A program made the position numbers and the translations under genes. From Pseudorhodoferax sp. Leaf265 (lineage in GTDB: Bacteria > Pseudomonadota > Gammaproteobacteria > Burkholderiales > Burkholderiaceae_C), in NCBI RefSeq assembly GCF_001422365.1, contig NZ_LMMT01000013.1, positions 115 to 64,114 of the forward strand: a stretch of 64,000 nucleotides of DNA, read 5' to 3'. How positions within the stretch are numbered: position 1 is the stretch's first letter; the number at the start of each line of letters is the position of its first letter. This document shows positions 47,918-57,297 of this stretch, in pieces. The notes under the pieces were generated by a model. It saw only the letters and a program-made list of their open reading frames with translations, did no database searches and was not told where the DNA came from.

Positions 47918-49189
47918 TCAGCGCCGGGGCGCTGGCTGGGATGGCTCGGGCACGTCGTCCCCGCCCAGCATGCGTCCGATCGCCGCGCCGATGGCCGTGC
48001 CGATGCCTGGCAGCACCACGGTGCCGGCGGCAGCGCCGATCGCCGGCGCCCTGGAGACCTGCACCTGCAGGTCGCCGAGCGGCCCGCGCACCGAGATCGG
48101 CACGCCGACCACACCGTCGACCACATCGACCGCGGCCTTGGCCTGCAACCGGCTCTGGTGCAGCCGCGCCGAGCCAGAGGCCGTCAGGGCGCCGGCCTGG
48201 GCGCGGATGTCGGTGAAGCGGATCTCCATGCCCTGGCCCGGCGTGTTCTGCGTGTCCACCTGGCCCTCCAGCAGGTCCAGCCGCGTCTGGCCCTGGTGTT
48301 CGCGGCCCAGCGTGTCCACCGCGCGCTGCAGGTCGAAGCGCAGCAGCGTGGCCGGCCGCACCGTGAAGCGCGTGGCCGTGTGCAGGCCCTGGACCAGGGC
48401 CAGAGCGTTCTCGCCGGTGGCGGACAGACGGGTCTGGCCGTCGGCCTTTCCCTCCACCGGCGAATTCCGGTTGAAGGCAGCCAGCGCCTGCTGCAGCTCC
48501 ACCCCGCGCGGCGCCAGTTCGCCCTGCAGGCGCAGCCGGCCGTCGGCCGCGGTGTGCAGCGTGGCTTCGCCCTCGGCGCTGCCGCCGGCCAGGCGCAGGC
48601 GCAGGCCGAAGCGCTGCGTGGCCGCTTGCGGCGCGGGCGCCAGGCGCGTGATCCGCAGATCGGCCACCGGCTCCAGGCCGGGCCGCCAGAACCTGGCCTG
48701 GCGCAGCTGCAGCCCGGCGTCGAATTCGACATCGCCCGCGTACACCACGGCCACGCCGCTGTACGAGACCCAGGTCAGGTCGCGGATCGCCAGCCGGTCC
48801 AGTTCCAAAGCAGGCGCCTCGCGATCCGGCTCCTTGGGCGCTGCGCGGCTGAATTCGCGCAGCGAGCGCTGCACGATGGTGCCGCCATCGAGTTCCAGGC
48901 TGTGCAGCTCCATGCGGCCGGCCAGCAGTGGCAGCAGGCGTGGCTGCACCAGCACGCGGCGCAGTTCCAGCGGGCGCTGCTGGTCGGTGGCGATGTCGCG
49001 CAACTCCAGCGCAGGGCGCGGCAGCAGCCGCCAGTCGAGCGCGCCGACGCGCACGCCCACGCCCAGCGCGGCCTCGGCCTCCTGGGCCAGCCGCGCGGCC
49101 AGTTCCTCCCTGGAGGGCAACCACCACCATGCCGCCAGTGCCGCGGCGGCGGGCACGGCGACGGCCAGGGCGAGCAAGGTCTTGCGCAT
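47918..49189 (-). CDS. AsmA family membrane-associated protein
   Basis: 423 residues. An N-terminal signal anchor (TLLALAVAVPAAAALAAWWWL) is followed by the AsmA-like beta-rich body (ELDGGTIVQRSLREF, LELDRLAIRDLTWVSYSG, LRFDLQRAVDTLGREHQGQTRLD, QVDTQNTPGQGMEIRFTDI). The glycine-rich end (GAAAGTVVLPGIGTAIGAAIG) is hydrophobic. Family members work at the envelope, probably in phospholipid transport. Shorter than full AsmA. Confidence 0.8.
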   Translation of the reverse strand: MRKTLLALAVAVPAAAALAAWWWLPSREELAARLAQEAEAALGVGVRVGALDWRLLPRPALELRDIATDQQRPLELRRVLVQPRLLPLLAGRMELHSLELDGGTIVQRSLREFSRAAPKEPDREAPALELDRLAIRDLTWVSYSGVAVVYAGDVEFDAGLQLRQARFWRPGLEPVADLRITRLAPAPQAATQRFGLRLRLAGGSAEGEATLHTAADGRLRLQGELAPRGVELQQALAAFNRNSPVEGKADGQTRLSATGENALALVQGLHTATRFTVRPATLLRFDLQRAVDTLGREHQGQTRLDLLEGQVDTQNTPGQGMEIRFTDIRAQAGALTASGSARLHQSRLQAKAAVDVVDGVVGVPISVRGPLGDLQVQVSRAPAIGAAAGTVVLPGIGTAIGAAIGRMLGGDDVPEPSQPAPRR

Positions 49190-49340
49190 GGCGCGCAGTG
49201 TGCTCCCGCGACGCACGCCGCCACCCGACCATGGAGCGCATGCGCGCGTAGGCGCATGTCGCCTGCGGGCCAGCGGCCTGGCCGGCCGCCCCGTATAGTG
49301 CGGCGCTGCCCACGACCAACCGCTGCTGCCCAAGTCCACC

Positions 49341-49763
49341 ATGCCCATCTGGAAAAAACCGATCTCCGTCGAGCTGCTGACGCAGGGCAACCGCGGCACG
49401 GCCGTGGAACACCTGGGCATCGAGTTCCTCGAGGTTGGCGACGATTTCATCCGCGGCCGCGTGCCGGTCGACGCGCGCACGCGCCAGCCCTACGGCCTGC
49501 TGCACGGCGGCGTGAGCGTGGTGCTGGCCGAGACGCTGGGCTCGTGCGGCGCGGCCTTCGCCGTGCCCGAGGACTGGCGCGCCGTGGGCCTGGACATCAA
49601 TGCCAACCACCTGCGCGGCGCCACCAGCGGCTGGGTCACCGGCACCGCGCGGCCGGTGCACATGGGCCGCAGCACCCACGTGTGGCAGATCGACCTGGTC
49701 AACGAAGCGGGCGAGCTGACCTGCGTCTCGCGCATCACGATGGCGGTGCTGGCACCGCGCTGA
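49341..49763 (+). CDS. PaaI/MenI-like hotdog thioesterase
   Basis: 140 residues. GIEFLEVGDDFIRGRVPVD, PYGLLHGGVSVVLAETLGS (with the catalytic HGGxxxxxAE) and GLDINANHLRGATSG match hotdog thioesterases acting on aromatic or DHNA-CoA esters. Its last 29 bp overlap the 3' end of the convergent TetR gene. Confidence 0.87.
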   Translation: MPIWKKPISVELLTQGNRGTAVEHLGIEFLEVGDDFIRGRVPVDARTRQPYGLLHGGVSVVLAETLGSCGAAFAVPEDWRAVGLDINANHLRGATSGWVTGTARPVHMGRSTHVWQIDLVNEAGELTCVSRITMAVLAPR

Positions 49764-50349
49764 CGCCGGTCTGCAGCAGCGCCAGCACCGGCCGGACCAT
49801 GCCGCGCAGCAGGGCAGGCTCGGGCCGCGCGCGCGCCAGCACCCGCAAGCCCATCAGCAGGCCCAGCAGCATGCGCGCGAGGTCGGTGGCTGCCTGTGTG
49901 GCATTCACCGTGCCATCGGCCTGCCCTGCCTGCACGCAGCGCAGGAAAAACGACTCCATGTCGCCAAGCACCGCCGCCAGCGCCACCTGGAACTCCGCGT
50001 CGTGCGGCGCGACCTCGAGCGCCGCGTTCACGACCAGGCAACCCTTGTGCTCGGCGTCCGCCAGCGACAGCGCGACGATCTCGTCGAAGAAGGCAGCGAT
50101 CGCCGCGTGCGGCGCAAGCTGGTGCTCGAAGCGCCGTACGCGGTCGCAAAAGCCGTTCTCCACGTAGTGGTCGATGGCCTTCAGGTACAGCGCACGCTTG
50201 TCGCCGAAGGCGTTGTACAGACTGGGGCCGGTGATGCCCATGGCCTCGGCCAGATCGCGCACCGAGGTGGCCGCGTAGCCGCGCGACCAGAAGCAGCGGA
50301 TCGCCGCATCGAGCGCGGCCGCTTCGTCGAACTGGCGGGGGCGTGCCAT
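49735..50349 (-). CDS. TetR family regulator
   Basis: 204 residues. The HTH is AALDAAIRCFWSRGYAATSVRDLAEAMGITGPSLYNAFGDKRALY, as in TetR regulators of efflux or detoxification genes. It is the last gene of a minus-strand run EamA, GST, TetR; the likely operator is upstream of EamA at 52,060. Some residues overlap the thioesterase 3' end on the other strand. Confidence 0.85.
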   Translation of the reverse strand: MARPRQFDEAAALDAAIRCFWSRGYAATSVRDLAEAMGITGPSLYNAFGDKRALYLKAIDHYVENGFCDRVRRFEHQLAPHAAIAAFFDEIVALSLADAEHKGCLVVNAALEVAPHDAEFQVALAAVLGDMESFFLRCVQAGQADGTVNATQAATDLARMLLGLLMGLRVLARARPEPALLRGMVRPVLALLQTGVSAVPAPPS

Positions 50350-50392
50350 GGTTCCTTCCTCCCGTCGCGTGCGCTGGGCTGCCGGCCTGCGG

Positions 50393-51097
50393 TCAGACGA
50401 TGGGGGCGTAGTTGGTGGGGAACAGCGCGCGCTTGGTCTCGTCGTCGTTGACGCTCTTGAAGGCGTGGCTCTTCAGCATGGCGCGGGCACGCGCCGTGGC
50501 CGGGCGCGCATCCACGGAGGCGAACCAGCGCTGTAGCGCAGGGAACGGCGCCAGCGGCTCGGCCTCACCCTTGCGCACGCGCGCGGCCCGGTCGATCCAC
50601 CCCCAGGCCGAGATGTCGGCGATGGTGTATTGGTCGCCCACGATGAAGTCGCGCCCCTGAAGATGCTGGTCCAGCACCTGGTAGTGGCGCTCGGCCTCGC
50701 GCCGGTAGCGCGTGACGGCGTAGTCCAGCCCGGCCGGCGCGGCATGCTGGAAGTGCACCGACTGGCCCGAGAACGGTCCCAGGCCCGAGGCGATGAACAT
50801 CAGCCACGACAGCAGCTCGGGCCGGTCGGCCGGCGTGCCCATCAGCTGCCCGGTTTTCTCGCCCAGGTACAGCAGGATGGCGGTCGAGTCGAACACGCGC
50901 GCCTCGCGCCCGCTGGGGCCTTCGGTGTCGACGATGGCCGGCACCTTGCCGTTCGGGTTGACCGCGCGGAACGCCGCCGCGTGCTGCTCGCCCTTGCTCG
51001 TGTCGACCGGCACGGTTTCGCAGGCCAGGCCGGTTTCCTCGAGGAACAGCGCGACCTTGGCCGGATTGGGCGTCGGGTGGAAGTAGAAGCGGATCAT
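50393..51097 (-). CDS. Glutathione S-transferase, YfcG/Nu-like
   Basis: 234 residues. The thioredoxin-fold N-terminus starts MIRFYFHPTPNPAKVALFLEE, with VNPNGKVPAIVD (cis-Pro) and STAILLYLGEK (glutathione gamma-Glu site). The C-terminal helical domain has the N-capping box FIVGDQYTIADISAWGW. The ATG overlaps the EamA stop by 4 bp. Probably detoxifies the compound sensed by the TetR protein. Confidence 0.88.
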   Translation of the reverse strand: MIRFYFHPTPNPAKVALFLEETGLACETVPVDTSKGEQHAAAFRAVNPNGKVPAIVDTEGPSGREARVFDSTAILLYLGEKTGQLMGTPADRPELLSWLMFIASGLGPFSGQSVHFQHAAPAGLDYAVTRYRREAERHYQVLDQHLQGRDFIVGDQYTIADISAWGWIDRAARVRKGEAEPLAPFPALQRWFASVDARPATARARAMLKSHAFKSVNDDETKRALFPTNYAPIV

Positions 51098-52035
51098 GGT
51101 GTGCGGTCTCCGTGGGTGGTGGTGATGGAAGGGGCCCGGCGGGCCGACAGCAGCACGCCGCCGACGACGCAGGCCAGTGCCGCGGCCTCTACCGGTGCAG
51201 GCCATTCGCCGAGCACGGGAATGGCGGCCAGCGCGGCCACGGCCGGGATCAGCGCGATGATGGCCGAGGCCGCCGCCGGCCCCAGCAGCGCCACGGCCCG
51301 GTTGAACGAGACGATCGCCACGCCGCTCATGAGAACGCCCTGGTACAGCACCTGCAGCGCGATCTCAGCGCCCGAGGCCTGGCCCAGCCGGCTCAACCCG
51401 CCCAGCACGTAGACCGGCAGGAACAGCAGCGCCGACCACACGCAGATCAGCGCGGCCGACTGCACGGGCGTGAGGCTGCTGCGGCGAAACAGCAGTGTGT
51501 AGACCGCCCACATGGACGATCCGCACGCCAGCGCCGCCAGCCCCAGCGGATCGGCCATGCCGTGTGCCGCGGCCCCGGCGGCGACCATGCACACGATGCC
51601 CGCCACGATGATCCCGTGGCCCAGCCAGCGCACCCGGCCCTGGAGCTCCTTGAGCACCGCCCAGGCGAACAGCCCGGCGAACACCGGCATCAGCGTCGGC
51701 GCGATGGCAGCGGCCTGGCCGGCCGAGGTGCGCTGCAAACCGAACGCCACCAGCAGCACGAAGGGCAAGCCCCACAGGCAGGCATACAGCAGGCCTTCGC
51801 CCCAGCGCGCGGCCGGCAGCCGGTGGCCGCGGCGCAGCAAGGCCGGCGACAGCAGCAGCGCGCCGACGCCGAAGCGCAACGCGGTGACATCCCACAGACG
51901 CAGTTCGCGCGTCACGCTGAAGCGCGTGACGACGAACCAGCCGGCGAAGATGGTCACGGTGAGGCCAGCCCAGAGCAAGCCCGCCAGCCAAGGGGGCGTG
52001 GTTTCGTTGCGTGCGGGCATGGGGCTGCGCGGCAT
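51094..52035 (-). CDS. EamA/DMT family transporter
   Basis: 313 residues, 10 helices in two EamA repeats. First: LAGLLWAGLTVTIFAGWFVVTRFS; second repeat near GLAALACGSSMWAVYTLLFRRS. It heads the EamA-GST-TetR unit. A probable exporter under TetR control; substrate unknown. Confidence 0.85.
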   Translation of the reverse strand: MPRSPMPARNETTPPWLAGLLWAGLTVTIFAGWFVVTRFSVTRELRLWDVTALRFGVGALLLSPALLRRGHRLPAARWGEGLLYACLWGLPFVLLVAFGLQRTSAGQAAAIAPTLMPVFAGLFAWAVLKELQGRVRWLGHGIIVAGIVCMVAAGAAAHGMADPLGLAALACGSSMWAVYTLLFRRSSLTPVQSAALICVWSALLFLPVYVLGGLSRLGQASGAEIALQVLYQGVLMSGVAIVSFNRAVALLGPAAASAIIALIPAVAALAAIPVLGEWPAPVEAAALACVVGGVLLSARRAPSITTTHGDRTP

Positions 52036-52059
52036 CCGGTGATCGATGAAGAATGAATT

Positions 52060-52075
52060 CTAGATCGATCGATAT
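52060..52075. promoter_or_regulatory. Candidate TetR operator
   Basis: ctagatcgatcgatat is a near-palindrome centred on atcgatcgat, of the TAGATCGATC type often bound by TetR regulators, about 25-40 bp before the EamA start. A ttttatat stretch follows on the minus strand as a promoter candidate. Confidence 0.45.
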
Positions 52076-52129
52076 AAAACCGTCGCGGTGGCCCCGTCGC
52101 AGCGCCGCCCTGCGGCCAGCGGCCCGTCT

Positions 52130-52705
52130 TCAGTCGGCGCTGTCGCCCTCGGCGCGCGCCATGCGCTCGCTCTTCCAGTACACGTCGTCGCCCCCGTCCA
52201 TGCGGTTGACCACGCGCGCCAGCACGAACAGCAGATCCGACAGCCTGTTCAGGTAGTGGCGCGGTGCCTCGCGCACGGCCTCGGCGCGGCCCAGCGCGAC
52301 CACGGCCCGCTCGGCGCGGCGCGCCACGGTGCGGCACACATGGGCCTGCGCTGCGGCGCGCGTCCCGGCCGGCAGGATGAACTCCGCCAGGCGCGGCAGC
52401 TGCGCGTTGTGGTCGGCCAGGGCCTGGTCGAGCTGCAGCAGGGCCTCGGGCTTGAGCAGCTCGAACCCCGGGATCGACAGCTCGCCGCCCAGGTTGAACA
52501 GCTGGTGCTGCACGTCCACGAGCAGTTCGCGCACTTCGGCCGGCAGCGGCTCGCAGAGCAGCAGGCCCAGGTGAGAGTTGAGTTCGTCGACATCGCCGAT
52601 GGCGGTGATGCGCAGGCTGTCCTTGGCGACGCGCGTGTTGTCGCCCAGGCCGGTGGTGCCATCGTCGCCGGTGCGCGTGGCGATCTGCGTGAGGCGCTTG
52701 CCCAT
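52130..52705 (-). CDS. Cob(I)yrinic acid a,c-diamide adenosyltransferase, PduO type
   Basis: 191 residues. The PduO family start TRTGDDGTTGLGDNTRVAKD (ATP-binding), GDVDELNSHLG and the C-terminal YLNRLSDLLFVLARVVN are present. It adenosylates cob(I)alamin for adenosylcobalamin. GGGGA lies near the start at 52,705. Confidence 0.92.
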   Translation of the reverse strand: MGKRLTQIATRTGDDGTTGLGDNTRVAKDSLRITAIGDVDELNSHLGLLLCEPLPAEVRELLVDVQHQLFNLGGELSIPGFELLKPEALLQLDQALADHNAQLPRLAEFILPAGTRAAAQAHVCRTVARRAERAVVALGRAEAVREAPRHYLNRLSDLLFVLARVVNRMDGGDDVYWKSERMARAEGDSAD

Positions 52706-52868
52706 GCCATGTCCCCGTGGTGGTGAGTGCAAAGCGAGGCATTGTGCCGCTTCCAAATGTGAAGTCGCGCCGCCAGATGTGAGCCCGGCAACAGGGCGCA
52801 AGAGTGCTGGCGCCACGCGCGTGCGTTTGCTGCAATGGCAGCTTGATCACTCCGACCACCTGTTCTGC

Positions 52869-53204
52869 ATGCGCAAGTTCCGCCCCCTCGCCCGCTTCGA
52901 AGAACACAGCCTGGCCCTGTTCGCCGCACTGGTGATGGGGGGCACGGGCGCCGCGGTGCACGCGCGCGAGTACGGCACCCTGGTGCAGGCCCAGGTGCAG
53001 CAGAGCGCGCCGCGCGCCGCACGCGACGCGGCCCACCAGCGCGTCGATGCAGCCTTTGACCGTGCCGATGCCAACGGCGATGGCCGCCTCAGCCGCGAGG
53101 AGGCGCAACGCCTGCCGGCCGTGGCCGAGCGCTTCGACGAGATCGACCGCAACGGCAACCGCACCCTGTCGCGCGAGGAATTCCAGCGCGGCGTGATCGA
53201 CTGA
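52869..53204 (+). CDS. Exported EF-hand protein
   Basis: 111 residues. The N-terminal stretch FEEHSLALFAALVMGGTGAAVHA is a probable signal sequence. Two EF-hands follow: DRADANGDGRLSREEAQ (complete calcium loop) and DEIDRNGNRTLSREEF (position 9 and 12 acids kept). A small periplasmic calcium binder, probably; role unknown. Confidence 0.75.
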   Translation: MRKFRPLARFEEHSLALFAALVMGGTGAAVHAREYGTLVQAQVQQSAPRAARDAAHQRVDAAFDRADANGDGRLSREEAQRLPAVAERFDEIDRNGNRTLSREEFQRGVID

Positions 53205-53272
53205 CGCATGGCCGGGCATGGAGCGCCCGGCAGCTGCGCTGCGCGCCGTTCAGCGGGCAGCACGCGCAAGGC

Positions 53273-53674
53273 CTATGAACCGGCCCCGTCCTGCACCACG
53301 GCCACGCATTCGATCTCGATCAGCATGCGCGGGTCGGGCAGCGCCGCCACCACGCAGGTGGTGCGCGCCGGGAACGGCGCAGGACCGAAGGCCAGCGCGT
53401 AGCGCACGTTCATCTCGGCCACGTCCTGCGCGCGCGTGAGCAGCACATTGGCCTTGGCGATGCCGCGCAGGCTGCTGCCAGCCTCGGCCAGGATGGCACG
53501 CAGGTTCACGAGGGCCTGGTCGAACTGGGCCGCGAAGTCGTCCTCGTCGATGCGGCCGTCGTCGTGGTAGCCCGGCGTGCCGGAGACGAAGACCAGATGG
53601 CCCACGCGCGTGGCGGAGGACAGCGGCGGCGTCTTGGCGCGGACCGGGGCGAAGTGTTCGATGGTGGTGGACAT
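53273..53674 (-). CDS. RidA family protein
   Basis: 133 residues. SSATRVGHLVFVSGTPG, QALVNLRAILAEAGSSL, VNVLLTRAQDVAEMN-like block and FPARTTCVVAALPDPRMLIEIECVAV are the YjgF/RidA pattern, with the catalytic-type arginine in PARTTC. Deaminates reactive enamines or acts on a pathway intermediate; next to the acid-catabolic cluster, so perhaps part of it. Confidence 0.88.
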   Translation of the reverse strand: MSTTIEHFAPVRAKTPPLSSATRVGHLVFVSGTPGYHDDGRIDEDDFAAQFDQALVNLRAILAEAGSSLRGIAKANVLLTRAQDVAEMNVRYALAFGPAPFPARTTCVVAALPDPRMLIEIECVAVVQDGAGS

Positions 53675-53717
53675 GGCGGCTCCCTGGGTTGGTGGACGGG
53701 CGGCCATGTTCGCACCC

Positions 53718-54707
53718 TCAATCGAGCGTGATGCCCCCGTCCTGGATGGCCTTGCCCCAGATGGGTGTGTCGGTGCGCAGCATGGTGGCGAAGGCGTCGA
53801 ACGGCTCGCCGACCGGCACCAGGCCCATGTCGACCATGCGCGTGTGGATGGGCGCGGCGTGCACGGCGTCGACCCAGGCCGCTGAGAGCTTGCGCACCAC
53901 CTTCTCGGGCGTGCCGGCCGGGGCGAAGATGCCGTACCAGCCATAGGGCTCCAGGCCCTGGATGCCACTCTCCGCGAAGGTCGGCACCTGCGGCAGGCTG
54001 GGGTGGCGCTGGCTGCCCGTCACGGCCAGCACCTTGAGCTTGCCGCCCTGGATCAGGCCCATGGCCGAGGCCAGGTCGGGCCAGGCCGCGCCGATCTGGC
54101 CGCCCGTGACATCGGTCAGCATCTGGGCCGAACTCTTGAACGGCGCGTGCACGGTGTCCAGGCCCGCCTGGCGGCGGAAGGTCTCGCCCCAGATGTGGGC
54201 CGTGGTGCCGTTGCCGTAGGTGCCGTAGGCGTGCTTGCCGGGCTGCGACTTCACGCGCGCGATGTACTCGGCCAAGGTGTTGACGGGCGCATTGGCGGCG
54301 ACCACGAGTGCGTTGGGGCCGCGCGCGAGCAGCGCCACGGGCTGCAGGTCGCGCGAGAAGTCGTAGGGCAGCGAACGCATCAGGAACTGCGTCTGCACCA
54401 GGTTGGTCACGCCGATCAGCAAGGTGTGGCCGTCGGCCGGGCTCTTGGCCACGAAGTCAGCTCCCAGCGTGCCGCTGGCACCGGGCTTGTTCTCCACGAC
54501 CACGGGCTGCTTCCACTGCTCGGCCAGGCGCGCGCCGATCTGGCGCGCGAGGATGTCGGTGGACACGCCGGGGCCCGAGTTCACGATGATGCGCACAGGC
54601 TTGCTCGGGAAGTCGGGCGCGGGGTCGGCGGTCTGCGCGCTAGCGACGGTCCAGCTGCAGGCCAGCGCGGCGCACAGCGTGCGGCGTGCCGAAGAAATGT
54701 CAGGCAT
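53718..54707 (-). CDS. Bug/TctC solute-binding protein 1
   Basis: 329 residues. A signal peptide ending near VASAQT is followed by FPSKPVRIIVNSGPGVSTDILAR, VENKPGASGTLGADFVAKSPADGHTLLIG and HPSLPQVPTFAESGIQGLEPYGWYGIFAPAGTP, the Bug (tripartite tricarboxylate) pattern. Binds a carboxylic acid in the periplasm. One of three such genes within 7 kb, directly after the acyl-CoA ligase gene. Confidence 0.9.
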   Translation of the reverse strand: MPDISSARRTLCAALACSWTVASAQTADPAPDFPSKPVRIIVNSGPGVSTDILARQIGARLAEQWKQPVVVENKPGASGTLGADFVAKSPADGHTLLIGVTNLVQTQFLMRSLPYDFSRDLQPVALLARGPNALVVAANAPVNTLAEYIARVKSQPGKHAYGTYGNGTTAHIWGETFRRQAGLDTVHAPFKSSAQMLTDVTGGQIGAAWPDLASAMGLIQGGKLKVLAVTGSQRHPSLPQVPTFAESGIQGLEPYGWYGIFAPAGTPEKVVRKLSAAWVDAVHAAPIHTRMVDMGLVPVGEPFDAFATMLRTDTPIWGKAIQDGGITLD

Positions 54708-54734
54708 GTTGTCTCCGGTTGTTGTGTGCGTGGC

Positions 54735-56291
54735 TCAGGCCACGTTGCGGCCGCTGCCGGCCCATTCCTGCGCGCGCAGCGCCTTCTTGTCGATCTTGCC
54801 CAGCGCCGTCTGCGGCAGCGCGTCCGCGAACTGGACCTGCTTGGGCGCGTGCAGCGCACCCTTGCGCTCGCGCACCAACGCCATCAGTGCCTCCGCCTCG
54901 ACCTGTTGGCCCGGCCGCAGCACGACCACGGCCTTGACCGCCTCGCCCCACTTGGCATCGGGCACGCCAATCACGGCGGCCTGCGCCACGGCCGGGTGGC
55001 TGCTCAGCACGTCCTCGACCTCGCGCGGATAGACGTTGAAGCCGCCCGAGACCACCATGTCCTTCTTGCGGTCCACGATGTACAACCGGCCCTCGGCGTC
55101 GCGGCGCGCCACGTCGCCCGTGTGCAGCCAGCCGCCGGCCAGGGCCTCGGCCGTGCGCTCGGGCTGGCGCCAGTACTCGCGCATGACCATGCCACCGCGC
55201 ACGCAGATCTCGCCGGCCTCGCCTTGCGCCACGGGCTGCAGCTGGTCGTCGAGCAGCGCGACCTCGCAGGCCGCGCTGGCGAAGCCGCAGGCGGCCAGCA
55301 GGTGTGGGCGCGCGGGGTCGTGGTCGGCCTTGGGCAGTGCGGCGATCGGGTAGCACTCGGACTGGCCGTACAGCTGCGAGAACACCGGGCCGATGCGCTC
55401 CAAGGCTTCGCCCAGGCGCGCGGGCGACATCGGCGAGGCGCCGTACAGCACGAGTTCCAGCGAAGACAGGTCGTGCTTCGCCAGGCCCGGATGGTCCAGC
55501 AGCACGTAGACCATGGTCGGCACCATGAGCGCGAAGTTGATGCGTTCGCGCGCGATGGTGGCCAGCATGCGCTCGGGGTCGAATCGGTCGAGCAGGTGCA
55601 CGGTGCCGCCCTTGCACAGCACGGGCAGCACGTTGGTGCCGGTCACGTGGCTGATCGGCGCCACGGCCAGGAAGCTGGGCCGGCGCGGCAGCTCGAACTC
55701 GGCCATCACGGTCAGTGACATCAGCGCGTTGGCGGCCGAGGTCTTGACCACGCCCTTGGGCTGGCCCGTGGTACCGCCCGTGTAGTTCAGCGTGGCGATG
55801 CCGCCGGCCTGCGAGAGGTCCATCGCGTTGGCCGTGCCATGGGCTTCGGCCAGCTGGAGCAGGTCCTGGCCATAGCCGGCCGGGCCCAGCGTGAGCACCT
55901 GCAGGCCCGGGCAGCGCGCGGCCAGTTCGCCGCCCCGCTCGCCGAAGCCCTGGGCGTCGACGATGAGCAGGCTGACCTCGGCATCGGCCAGCTGGTAGAG
56001 GTGGGCGTCGAGTGCGCCCAGCGGGTGCAGCGAAGTCACGACCGCGCCCAGGGCCTGGGCCGCGACGCCGGCGCACCAGCTGTCCCAGCGGTTGGCGCTG
56101 AGCAGCGCCACGCGCTGGCCGCGTTGCAGACCGGCGGCCTGCAGCACGGCCTGGGTGCGGCCGATGAAGTCTGCGGCCTCGGCGTAGCGCACCTGGCGCT
56201 CGGCGGTCTGGAAGGCCACGCGCTCCGGAAAGCGCGCGAGCGCGCGCAGCACGAGGCCGCAGTAGGTGGGATGTTGGTGCGCAGCGTTCAT
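54735..56291 (-). CDS. AMP-binding acyl-CoA ligase
   Basis: 518 residues. NYTGGTTGQPKGVV (P-loop), LYGASPMSPARLGEAL, YGQSECYPI, GWLHTGDVARRDAEGRLYIVDRKKDMVVSGGFNVYPREVEDVL and the final QTALGKIDKKALR with the catalytic lysine are all present. It activates an unknown carboxylic acid as its CoA ester. It overlaps the nitronate-monooxygenase-like gene by 4 bp and lies upstream of a Bug protein. Confidence 0.9.
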   Translation of the reverse strand: MNAAHQHPTYCGLVLRALARFPERVAFQTAERQVRYAEAADFIGRTQAVLQAAGLQRGQRVALLSANRWDSWCAGVAAQALGAVVTSLHPLGALDAHLYQLADAEVSLLIVDAQGFGERGGELAARCPGLQVLTLGPAGYGQDLLQLAEAHGTANAMDLSQAGGIATLNYTGGTTGQPKGVVKTSAANALMSLTVMAEFELPRRPSFLAVAPISHVTGTNVLPVLCKGGTVHLLDRFDPERMLATIARERINFALMVPTMVYVLLDHPGLAKHDLSSLELVLYGASPMSPARLGEALERIGPVFSQLYGQSECYPIAALPKADHDPARPHLLAACGFASAACEVALLDDQLQPVAQGEAGEICVRGGMVMREYWRQPERTAEALAGGWLHTGDVARRDAEGRLYIVDRKKDMVVSGGFNVYPREVEDVLSSHPAVAQAAVIGVPDAKWGEAVKAVVVLRPGQQVEAEALMALVRERKGALHAPKQVQFADALPQTALGKIDKKALRAQEWAGSGRNVA

Positions 56292-57259
56292 CGCGCCGCT
56301 CCGGGCAGCCAGGCCATGGCGGCCTGCGCAGCCGCCTTGTATTCGGCCGCCGTCTGTTCCACGAGTGCGGCCACGCTGCCGCGCCGGTCCACGCCCGAAA
56401 CGCTGTGCCCCGCGCTCCAGATGTCGCGCCAGCGCCGGATGCTGGTTTCGCCGCCGCTGCCGTACAGCGCGTTCGCGCGCTCGGCGGTCATGTCGGTGGG
56501 CAGGGCCTTGGGGTCCAGGCCCGCGGCCACGATGGACGGGATCAGCGTGTTGGTCTCCAGCCCCGTGAACGCGCGCGAGAGCAGCACGTCGTCCAGGCGG
56601 CTGTCCACCAGCATCTGCTTGTAACCGTCCTCGGCCATGCTCTCGTCGGTGGCGATGAACTTGGTGCCCATGTAGCCCAGGTCGCACCCCGCCACCTGCG
56701 CGGCCAGCAGCGCCGCGCCGTCGGAGACGCCGCCGGCCAGCACGATGGGGCCGTCGTAGAAGGCCCGCACGGCGCGCACGAAGGCCAGGCCGTTGGCCCA
56801 GCCGGTCTGCCCGCCCGCGCCGGCCGTCAGCAGCACGAGGCCGTCCACGCCGGCCGCAATCGCTTTCTCGGCATGGCGCACCGAGGCCACGTCGGCCAGC
56901 ACCTTGCAGCCGATGTCGTGCAGCGGCGCTACAGCGGAATCGGGCGCGCCCACGCTCGTGATGACGAGTTCCACGCGGTGGCGCAGCAAACAGGCCAGCT
57001 CCTCGCGCAGGTTCTCGCGCCGCATGATGAGGTTGGGGCAGAACGGTGCGTCCTGCGGACCGAGTTCGGCCTCCAGCCGCGTGAGCCAGTCGTCCAGCTC
57101 GGCCACGCTGCGGCAATTGACCGTGGGGAAGGAGCCGACCACACCGGCGCGGCAGGCCGCGAGCGTGAGATCCAGCCCCGACACGCGGAACATCGGGGCG
57201 GCGATCAGCGGCAGGCGCAGCCGCTCCGCGAACAGCGCGCGCAGCGGCTGTGTGGTCAT
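56288..57259 (-). CDS. Nitronate monooxygenase / enoyl-reductase-like flavoprotein
   Basis: 323 residues. A TIM-barrel FMN enzyme: LPLIAAPMFRVSGLDLTLAACRAGVVGSFPT, LVLLTAGAGGQTG (phosphate site), and VLAGGVSDGAALLAAQVAGCDLGYMGTKFIATDES. Family members oxidise nitronates or act as FabK-like reductases. Placed between an acyl-CoA ligase and an acyl-CoA dehydrogenase, a reductase or isomerase on an acyl-CoA is as likely as nitronate oxidation. Confidence 0.85.
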   Translation of the reverse strand: MTTQPLRALFAERLRLPLIAAPMFRVSGLDLTLAACRAGVVGSFPTVNCRSVAELDDWLTRLEAELGPQDAPFCPNLIMRRENLREELACLLRHRVELVITSVGAPDSAVAPLHDIGCKVLADVASVRHAEKAIAAGVDGLVLLTAGAGGQTGWANGLAFVRAVRAFYDGPIVLAGGVSDGAALLAAQVAGCDLGYMGTKFIATDESMAEDGYKQMLVDSRLDDVLLSRAFTGLETNTLIPSIVAAGLDPKALPTDMTAERANALYGSGGETSIRRWRDIWSAGHSVSGVDRRGSVAALVEQTAAEYKAAAQAAMAWLPGAAR

Positions 57260-57297
57260 GTCTTGTCTCCGTTGTTGTTGTCGGCGCGCGGCTGAAA